Shown: in pieces, positions 55,726 to 64,000 of the stretch
Layout of the letters: each line of letters begins with the position of its first letter
Position numbering within the stretch: position 1 is the first letter of the stretch
Assembly (NCBI GenBank): GCA_936440205.1
Contig: OW387140.1
Coordinates: 23,991,659 to 24,055,658, forward strand
Origin: Lepidonotus clava
Lineage: Eukaryota; Annelida; Polychaeta; Phyllodocida; Polynoidae
DNA: 64,000 bases
Direction: 5' to 3'
The notes under the pieces: generated by a model
What the model was told of the DNA's origin: nothing
The model's database searches: none
The model's input: the letters and a program-made list of their open reading frames with translations, nothing else
Made by a program: the position numbers and the translations under genes

Positions 55726-55862
55726 AAGTAGGTCGTAATGACCTAATTATTCAAAGTCTCTATTAGTCTATGAACCTATTTATGCCCGATGCTCACTCGT
55801 ACTGACCTAGTGACCTAATTAGTAGCATTGACTATGCGCGCCAGCGACTCCATTATACTACT
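55726..55862 (-). repeat. Polinton right terminal inverted repeat
   Basis: Partner of 38095-38231. Carries TGACCT-AG-TGACCT (55803-55816), the inverted equivalent of the AGGTCA direct repeat at the left end. Confidence 0.9.
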
Positions 55863-55868
55863 ACTATG
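55863..55868. repeat. Right target duplication of the Polinton (ACTATG)
   Basis: Identical to 38089-38094. Confidence 0.9.
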
Positions 55869-58190
55869 GCCAGGTTGGTATGTACAAGTAATAACTTGGT
55901 GTGAATTGAAAGCCTTGGTCAGATGGTGATGGATTATTGAACAAAGTGATTGTATGAGGAGACCATTGTTATCAATATCAAGTGAAACATCTTCTATCAA
56001 CCACTGGTATTGCATAGTGACAAAGTTTACTTTGGATAAAAACATTACATCCTCTTAAAGGCGAATCACTTTCTTGAGGGAATGAGTTGAAGGATGGAGA
56101 CAAGATGGGTGTATGATTCCAAACTAATATTGATATAGACAAGAGACCAAACCGATTGACGAATATGAGCTAGTGATAAAAACCCCTTATGGTTCAGTCG
56201 AATCCTAAACTGAACTAGTTATCATCAGCAAATTCCAATGAAAAGAGCGCACAGTGGAATTGAGGTTTAAGGGCGGTTGTCAGAAAAACTGCCATGATAG
56301 TTATCCTTCAGATAAAGATGGGAATCGTCTCTTCGTCATGGGATCTTCATCCTGGTGTTAATCAACATCCTGATGGATATTGTCTTTGGCTTTTATACTC
56401 AGATGTCCTTCACACCTCATTCAATTTTCGTCATCCCTCTCCTAGGTCTCAATGTGTGGATTAATATCATTGAATAAAACGAAAAACAATCGGTTTTAGA
56501 TAAGTGATTTAACAGAAGACGTTCACAATATTTTTGGAAGTGAGCCTTTTATTATTCTTGTTTTTACCTCTTTTTTATTTTGTCGAATGGCATTTCCATG
56601 GACATTTTTCATTTTAAATATCAAAACCGGTTGTGCAATTATTTTTCAATACATCTTAATAGTGTATAAATGAGTGTAGAATCTTTTAGTTTTAATTTGC
56701 ATGGAGTATTTTGTTTCTGAAAACAATGACTATACAGAGGGGTATTTTAGGAATATCTTATACATACGAATTAGAGTATGTTGAAAACTTCTTGAGTCCT
56801 GGATCTTACTCACAGTTGTTTGGATATGGTATTTTGCATTCGTTTTTTTACTGTTTTGATGCTAGGTATGTTAAGCCTGATTAGAATACGCAAATACTAC
56901 AAGTACTTATTTTATTTGTCAGTAACTCTTCAACTAATTTACCACACTTTTTCTCTTAACATAACCACAGATCTCCAGGCTTTGGTGTAAGATACGGAAA
57001 TTTGAGGGAAAGAGACAGGTTCTAGGGTATCAAGAAAAAGTAACTTTATGATTTTCCCATTTTCCCATTTTATACAAGAAAGGTAGATGGGCATCATATC
57101 ATAAACAGCACACTTCGCTCTGCAGGTTCAAATACTGTCAGTAAGAATAAATGGGGCATTCACAACAAGATTGCATATCTAGATCTAGGTGCAGGAGGCG
57201 ATATTGAAAGTCAAAAAGGAGGCAAATTGCACTTTTAGGGCATGACAAATAACTTGTAATTAAAAGCCTAATATGCCAAAATGCTGAATGTGGCTTGTCG
57301 TAACCCTGAACTATCCCTACAATATTTGACCTTTTTTTATCCCTTCTGTCATGAAATTGTAATAACCATTAGGAGTAATTTGAAGCAAATGGGTTCTGAT
57401 TAAAAATGAGTAATTATGATGTTATTCAGGTTTTAGAACGCCAAAGAAGTCGTCTTATCAATCAGTCTTTTTGCTCTGCCATATTCCGGATGTATGTTTT
57501 AACATCCGAAGTGAATAATTAAAAACAGGTACATCAAAATGATCTTTTTTAAATATTCATTACACAGAAGATACATGTTATGTTGAGCGCTAGATGTTTA
57601 CGGAAGTCAGATAGACCTACTTTTTGTTACCCTAACGACTCAGGTCATTCATGGGTTCTCTGTTTTACACACTCCCTCTCAGGGGCGTTTTTAAGGAGGG
57701 TTACAGATGGGGGTACGGAATACCACACCCTTCTGGTTTGTTTTCTTTTGCAGGGATGTTAACGTAGTCTGAAAAGAGATGTCATCTTAGCGTATTACCT
57801 TTGAGTCAACCTGAAGCCATAAGACCACTGCATGTCCAAGTTTCAATCCTGAATGCCACTTGTAATCGGGTGTGTACATTGTGCCTGACCACGGTCCTCC
57901 AGTAGGGTCTGCAGATGTCTGCCACACAGAACCATCAACCCTTCTCTATCAGTTTATCCGGCTCGACACTTCCCATCTGGTTGTCCTGTTAGCACGCACC
58001 TCTTCAGTCAGGGTGCCCAACCCCACATTGAACGCCTTTCATGTTATACCCTACACCATCTCAGGTTGAAATTTGTACGTTACCGTTTCAATACAATTGT
58101 TGTTTAAATGCACAATACATAAGCTGTGTGGTGAGAAGTAGTGAATGTCAAGAGAGTGTAAACGTTAAAAGGGTATGGGTGAGGTCAGCT
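55869..58190. other. Non-coding stretch right of the Polinton
   Basis: No gene supported. A minus-strand open frame of about 75 codons begins in host DNA and runs into the Polinton end; it has no domain. Flank sequence continues that left of 38089. Confidence 0.35.
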
Positions 58191-58199
58191 GCTCACAAT

Positions 58200-58930
58200 G
58201 TATAGATATTGACCAGTTGTGTGAAGGATAGGTATTGGTGAGACCAGCTGTTTGCACTTTTGTACTGACGCGGGTGGCCAGTCCATGTTTTGTAGGCACT
58301 ACAGCGTGAGCTTTAGAAGCGCACGTGCAAGCCATGTTTCACCTTGTCAATAGTAAAATGGGGGAGGAGTCACGGTATGATGTACCATACGAAAAGAGCG
58401 TGTTTGCTCTCAGTCAGAGTTTGCTGTAACGCTGTGTGAGTAACATCCTGGAAAGGTTGGACCTTTAAACTGTAGTCTTGGTTCTGGATAGAGGCATAGA
58501 AATCGTGTAAGAGCATGGGAGTGTTGACTGAATGTGTTTGAGGGGATTCCTACCTCGGGACTGATCATGGTCAATCAAGTTCTTGTCACAAAGCTACTAT
58601 ACACTGGATAATAAACAAACAATATCCTTTCATGCGAGTGTTCATGTCTTACATGATGTGGGAACTATAATTATGTATTGGACGACAGCAGTCGATGAGG
58701 AGGAGACTGCGTACGGAGCTAGTTGTTATCTATAACCTAATTACAACAATTTACGCACACCACAAATAACAGATAATTAACCTCTATAGTTCACTTTACA
58801 GACTCATCAGGCTGCACCAGTCATGTTGACCAGTTGTATGACAGGTAGTATTGGTGAGACCAGCTGTTTGCACTGTACAGACTCCTCAGGATGCACCAGT
58901 AATGTTGACCAGTCGTGTGACTGAGGAGAG
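58200..58930. repeat. Dispersed direct repeat (GTTGACCAGT...AGACCAGCTG)
   Basis: The block (A/G)TTGACCAGTTGTGTGA..GGTA..TATTGGTGAGACCAGCTGTTTGCACT appears at about 58208-58260 and 58825-58875. A partial copy (ATGTTGACCAGTCGTGTGACTGA) follows at about 58901. Non-coding. Confidence 0.65.
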
Positions 58931-59415
58931 AGCAGGGCCGTCACCACTGGACTTAAGCTTAGTCTGTCAGAGGGACATTACTATAAGGTGCATTGTCTTT
59001 GATGGCCTGTGCTTTAAGCTACGTTTCCCTATGGTCTTATGGAGCAACGTGAACAAATTGTACAGGTGATGCAAAAATTTGAATGCAGGATAAGTCAGAA
59101 GGGTTTCCCTATCTATACGAACGTGAACGCATTAATCATGTAGTAAGCGGCAAGATAAGATATTCAAGATACGACCCTAGATATAGAAAATACATATAGA
59201 ATAGGTCGTGAATGAAACATCTTTTCTTTGCATTTACTATCTTAAGACACCATAGTGCAACACGCCCCGAAGAAAACCATTATCTCTTCATCTTTTTAAT
59301 TCAGTTTGACAATTCAAAGTAAAATGATGAAAGAGAATTTCTTTTTTGTATTTCTGTACTGTGTCTGATCAAAAATAATATAGCTACACAAAGATAGGCG
59401 ACTCTGATGGATGCC
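58931..59415. other. Non-coding stretch
   Basis: No supported feature. Confidence 0.35.
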
Positions 59416-59417
59416 TA

Positions 59418-59628
59418 TGCATTTTTCGTGATGTCGTTGTTAGTGGCGCCGTCAAGGGGAGTCTGTACACACCGTTATTACGTGACGTCTATTTTTGCCT
59501 TTTTCGTGACGTCATCTATAAACAAAAGGGTGGTGACGTCTCAAAAAGGCAAAAATTCATGTCACATAATAACAGGTTACACGGACTCTCATAGGGGGCG
59601 CCCCTATCAACGTCGTCACTGCAAAACG
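59418..59628. mobile_element. Foldback MITE containing CRE-like sites
   Basis: Nearly the whole element is an inverted repeat. GTGA(T/C)G(T/A)CGTTG...GGCGCC pairs with its complement, and inward GAGTC(T/C)GT...GTTATTA(C/T)GTGAC and TTTTTGCCTTTTT pair again. The centre holds a perfect TGACGTCA, and further GTGACGTC words lie on both arms. An open frame across it is an artefact. Confidence 0.75.
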
Positions 59629-62185
59629 TAATCCAGTCATTAATCTTTCCTTTGTACTATCGTTGGTCTGATTATGAACAGTCACCACCTACTTGGAAGA
59701 ATACAAGTATATATGAAAGTGGTCAAATTAAAAAAGAATCAAGTTCAACGTTTTTTGCCAAAATATAACATACTCACTGATGGGTGGTGGAATGCAGCCT
59801 CCCTGTCAGGGCAACGTGAGTTGGTGGAATCAGCTGGCAATCAACATGTTCACATCCTATAATATTGTTGTCCACCTAGTTAGGTAGACTTCAATGCCTG
59901 CAAATCTACAGGTGGCCTGCAGGCTTGCCAAATGAATGCTGATGCTCAATACGTGCTGTCTGTCGATGCGTTCCTCACGCTTCCATGGTATATTATACCG
60001 GTTAGTTTTCCTATTAAATTTCATCTGGATCTTTTTTTTATATATATAACCTCATAACAACCTAAATTAGGATATACCTATTCAGAGAATCTCACAATGT
60101 AAATCAAACATAAAATGGACGTATATCATAATAGGGCGGGCAGAAACTCCTTCCTCTCTGTTTAGAATGTTTATCACATGACCTACATTATATTCTACCG
60201 TTTTAAAAATAGATTTATCCTTAGATGGTGTTTATCTTGGATTTTCCTTCCCTACATCCCTCCTTTCCGAAATCCAATATTCTATACAAATTAACTAAAA
60301 TACTGAGGGCACCTTGGACATTTGTTCATAAATGATTTCTAGAACGAAATGAAACAGACCCCATGTTCAACATTATCTCGTATCTATCTTATAATATTAT
60401 TATAGACGAATGATGATGTAAGTATATAAACTATAAACATCATAATCAACATAATCTGTCAAACCATTCCTATTTAATATCATACATGCTGATTTGTATG
60501 TGCATGTCCAGTGATAAGCTGTAGAAAGGTATAGCAGACTTAACTACGTCTTCACAAGATGATGAATATCAGGAAAAGTGGCAAGCGACATGAAGCCACA
60601 TTTGTAACCAGAGAGGCTGGTAAGATGTCATTATGGAAGCCACATGCTGTTCAGCAACCAACCTCGGTGACAGAGAAAAAATAATGACAAACCCAATTTG
60701 AACAAGCTTGGTTATTCACTGCAAAACCCCAGTGATTAACAGGATTTGTCTCCTGTCAAAATGGCGCCAGTATCCTGGGTGATAATCCTTGTTAAGGGAC
60801 ATTAGCTGCTGCCACTTTTATCAATGAGCACCCAAACGATACGATAAACTTTTACATCGCGGGGCATCAACTTTTGACATCGAGTGATAACTTTATAATG
60901 TTGAAAATGGCAGGTCCTGTTGGCAATTGTCCAGCGTCAGGTGATAGACAACTGATACCCAGCAACGAAAATATGTACTTCCTTGTTAAGAGCTGTAAGT
61001 TTTTAAATCGGTGGAAAAAATGTACCAACACAGGGTTCAATCATACTTGTGCTGTACCCACTGGTGATAAATCTTGTTTGTTGTCGGGCTTTGGCAGCAA
61101 AAAATCTAGCAAGTTTGATCGGGTTTGTCGCTAATGTTGCCATTTATTTCTCCATTGCTGTGGTTTGTTGCAAGATTTCAGTATGTTGCTCTCATAATTA
61201 CTTGGCGACAGCATGCCTACTATCCTCAGCAACAAGCCCAACGGTATAACTTTGTTGTCACCATGCCGTTTAGTAATTTTGAGATATCCTTTAAGAGAAT
61301 TCAAAAAATTATCTTTTCTCTTCGACTATAATGTAAAAGCTCCTTACCGTGTCTGAAATGACATAAAATCCTCTTGTCACTACAGTAAGTTTACAAAAAA
61401 CACGGTCATGTCCCCCCTTTGAATCTGTGGACATTGAGTCTGTAATGCTATCTAACCTAAGCATCTCTCAGCTATTTCAGGAAGTTATAGAGTTGTATCA
61501 GCTATAGATAGCATTGTAAAAAGGGCTTCACAGCACTTTATAGTCCTCGAGTTATCCTATCACTGCTTGTCCCTACTGCACTTAAACGTGTCTGGCCAGC
61601 GAATGGAGCATGGCCTATCTATGGGGCACAATTCACACAAGACTATCTTCTAGTGGGGTCTATTTACACTTCATTTGTTATTGATTGGATAAAAGCACTG
61701 AATGTGGTACGAGGCATAACTATCAAACATGGAAGGGGAGCCAACTTGAAATATTAATAGGGCCCATGTTGGGGCCAAAAAACAATAATTATTGCAGACT
61801 TTTGGGTTAAATGTTCTATTATCCAAACTGCTTGAATGTCTGAGAAGACATGTTTCATGTAAAATTGGGAGATTTTGGCCCAAAGAATTTGTCAGATTTA
61901 GAGCCCCCTCCCCCTTATTTTGGACTGACTATCAGTTTCTTTTTTGAAAAATTGGGGCCCATGGAAGAGGTGTCAGAATCGCTACTCAAGGGTGATCCCT
62001 ATTGAAAACTTCTTGATCCGGCCCCAATTGACTCAAAAATTGATAAAGATATACCAATGACTTTGGTTTTAATACGTCTTTTAAAGGAATTGTTTCACCA
62101 ATGAAATGGCCTTCTTACTTTCTCAATTTAGAGGTCCTGGAAACGGTCAAATGGATACTTTAATATTCACTGGAGCATGCCAACA
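59629..62185. other. Non-coding stretch
   Basis: No supported gene. An open frame of 86 codons at 60874-61134 has no domain or splice support. Confidence 0.35.
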
Positions 62186-62821
62186 CTGAAAACACAGAGT
62201 TGTCAAAAGTGGTGCCAAAAACGACAACCCAAGGTTGTCACAGGCTGTGTCTGTATCTGTTAGACAAAAAATCTTATTTATGAATATTTTCATGTTGTAG
62301 ATATCAGTCATTATAATGGCTTCCTATTATGTTATTACTAGTTATTAGGTGTGGCCATTACACATAGGAGGCCTATGAGTTGTATGGTTTTGACACCATT
62401 CACTTACAACACTGGGTTGATATAGACAGAGGCCATGACAACCCTGGGCTGTCACTTTAGGCACCAACCACCTACAAGCCTAGGGTAGTCAGGCAGGACT
62501 TTTGACTTCTCATTTTCTTCTGTGACAACCCTATGACAACCCATTCTTCATTTTTGCTTCTCTGACGACCTTTTTGGCCCAAAGTAGTCGGGAGAAAATG
62601 ACTACCTTTGGGTTGTCTTACAGCCTCAAAATTCACAATGACAACCCTCTGACCACCCCAAAGTTGTCAAAGGATTGTCACAAGGTAGTCACACAGCATT
62701 GATGGCCTGAAATGAGCCCTGTGATGACCCAAAAGTCACCTATGAGAGCCCAAAAGTGACCTGTGACAACCCTTTGACAACCGTGCAGTGGCTCTCTGAC
62801 GACTTTGTGTTTTCAGTGAAG
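62186..62821. mobile_element. ~0.63-kb inverted-repeat element rich in GACAACC words
   Basis: Ends CACTGAAAACACA(G/A)AGT(T/C)GTC in inverted orientation. The interior carries many copies of TGACAACCC, GTTGTC and AGTAGTC in both orientations (for example 62196, 62228, 62436, 62521, 62640 and 62758). No coding capacity. A non-autonomous DNA transposon whose internal repeats may be transposase-binding sites. Target duplication is not clear (at most AA). Confidence 0.7.
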
Positions 62822-63090
62822 TTGGTTCACAGCCAGTTGGCAATTTTGGAGCACTAAGAATCTAGGCAATACAATTACTTGCTTTATGATTACTTTCATC
62901 GACTAGATTTATAGTAAATAATTATAATACCTTAACCAAATAGCATAATAAATAATGCAGACTTGGAATGATCTTGGCGGATTGTTGTAGGAAGTTGGCT
63001 GCCAATGCTGCGACCTCGGCCACGACACCTGAATTTTGATGTCATCCTTAAAGTTAATTTCACTTTTCCACATGATCACATGATCACTGA

Positions 63091-63195
63091 AAACTCTCAT
63101 TCGTTTCTTAGAATAGAGGGCCTCACATGGGAAAGAAGTGACAAAATCCTGATGAAATATAGTTTGTAGCATGCTATCAAGTTACTTTCAGACCA
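63091..63195. repeat. 105-bp direct duplication, copy 1
   Basis: TAGAATAGAGGGCCTCACAT through TATCAAGTTACTTTCAG; repeated at 63610-63713 with few changes. Non-coding. Confidence 0.8.
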
Positions 63196-63609
63196 CTGGG
63201 CATATTATATGTCAATGGCATACTGGGGATTCTTGAGATGTGCATATCATAAATATTACAGATTGACAATCAAATAGTTAAAATCCATTTTTACCTTATT
63301 TGGTGAATCAGATATGAGAGTTCTCTACTTATAATTGGACTAGCAATATATCGATCAGGGAGTGAGATTTGTCCTTTTACAAAACTCTCTAAGGAGTGAG
63401 GGAACCACTAAACTACCCACTGGACCTGTACTGCAGCAAATATGGACCTCTGTATGACACCAATAATTATTGTGATAAGAGAAGGGATGTATTAGGAAAT
63501 ATGGACTTTAACACATTTGTGTGTCATGATAGTCAAATACCACTGCGTTGTTTGACAGATAATTACACACCTAAAACAAGACTCGTGCCTGTTTACTCCG
63601 ACAGCATTG

Positions 63610-63713
63610 AAAACTGCCATTAGTTTCCTAGAATAGAGGGCCTCACATGGGAAAGAAGTGACAAACTCCTAATGAAATATATAGTTTGTAGCATACTATC
63701 AAGTTACTTTCAG
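63610..63713. repeat. 105-bp direct duplication, copy 2
   Basis: Same sequence as 63091-63195, offset about 519 bp, in the same orientation. The intervening sequence is not repeated, so the two may be the ends of one ~620-bp element or a simple duplication. Confidence 0.8.
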
Positions 63714-64000
63714 TCCAGAAATATTAGTCTGGGTTTATAGTTACAGAAATTGTGCTTAGAAAAATGACCATTTTGCACTCTAAAGCGGGGTACCACTGTG
63801 CGACCAGAGATTTTGACGGAACGTCCATGGCTTTTGATGTAGTACAATATTATCACAATATAAGAAAAAAGATTGCTTAAAATGTGGCCTATATGCAAAT
63901 GATGACGTTCAACTATTATCTAACCATGTAAGATATTTTCTGATTTGTATCATTGGAATCTAAATATGAATGCATTGCTTATCAGGTGTCTTTTTTTCAT

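Larger units (their letters stand above)
38095..55862. mobile_element. Polinton/Maverick, 17,768 bp, nearly whole
   Basis: The ends are exact: inverted repeats of about 137 bp beginning AGTAGTAT, flanked by a perfect 6-bp duplication. Leftward genes occupy the left half (unknown Cys-rich protein, protein-primed DNA polymerase B, spliced basic protein). Rightward genes occupy the right half (unknown protein, packaging ATPase, small hydrophobic-tailed protein, basic protein, integrase, minor-capsid-like, pVI-like, major capsid, protease, coiled-coil protein). Established knowledge: Polintons combine a retroviral-like integrase, a self-priming DNA polymerase and an adenovirus-like capsid set. 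This copy looks almost whole, with about two breaks. Together with an exact duplication and mostly open genes this suggests a recent insertion. Confidence 0.95.

Noticed and set aside
60874-61134. 86-codon open frame as a gene
   Set aside because: No domain, promoter or splice support.

Overview
The window is nuclear DNA of an animal, most likely a marine invertebrate. It has spliced genes with GT-AG introns, TATA boxes, satellites and minisatellites, many short inverted-repeat transposons, a tRNA-derived SINE, a DIRS-type retrotransposon and a Polinton. I see no bacterial operons, CRISPR array or functional rRNA/tRNA gene, and nothing that fixes the species. Few conventional host genes are visible; the content is dominated by mobile elements.

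Layout. 1-13.1 kb: mostly non-coding, with hairpins, a 33-bp minisatellite and several MITE-like elements, two of them members of one family (2844-3050 and 9782-9991). 13.2-17.1 kb: a broken DIRS-like tyrosine-recombinase retrotransposon on the minus strand. 17.6-20.3 kb: a 66-bp tandem repeat and two MITEs with clear ends. 20.3-32.3 kb: a degenerate satellite (about 10-bp rhythm, 87-bp higher-order unit) interrupted by a 10,005-bp DNA transposon (21615-31619). This transposon has inverted ends beginning CCC(A/G)GGGGTTTGAC and a perfect 8-bp target duplication CCAAAGTG. Its single minus-strand gene has seven exons whose phases all agree. The gene encodes two tandem B-box-like zinc fingers, an 11-residue repeat, two C2H2-like fingers, then one in-frame UGA followed by CUAG (the known animal stop-readthrough context), and then about 1,000 more in-frame codons of transposase-like protein.

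32.3-38.1 kb: a ~309-bp repeat family, a tRNA-SINE and promoter-like sequences. 38095-55862: a 17,768-bp Polinton/Maverick flanked by a perfect 6-bp duplication ACTATG, with ~137-bp terminal inverted repeats. Its left, leftward genes are an unknown Cys-rich protein, protein-primed DNA polymerase B and a spliced basic protein. Its right, rightward genes are an unknown protein, packaging ATPase, a small membrane-active-like protein, a basic protein, a chromodomain integrase, a minor-capsid-like protein, a pVI-like protein, a double-jelly-roll-type major capsid protein, an adenain-like protease and a small coiled-coil protein. It is nearly whole, with about two breaks. 55.9-64 kb: non-coding, with a CRE-containing foldback element, a 0.63-kb inverted-repeat element full of GACAACC motifs, and short duplications.

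The most notable object is the 10-kb transposon: intact-looking, with a B-box/transposase gene apparently split by a programmed stop. The Polinton is the second, with nuclear-receptor-like AGGTCA repeats in its ends and two large foldbacks sharing one tip sequence.
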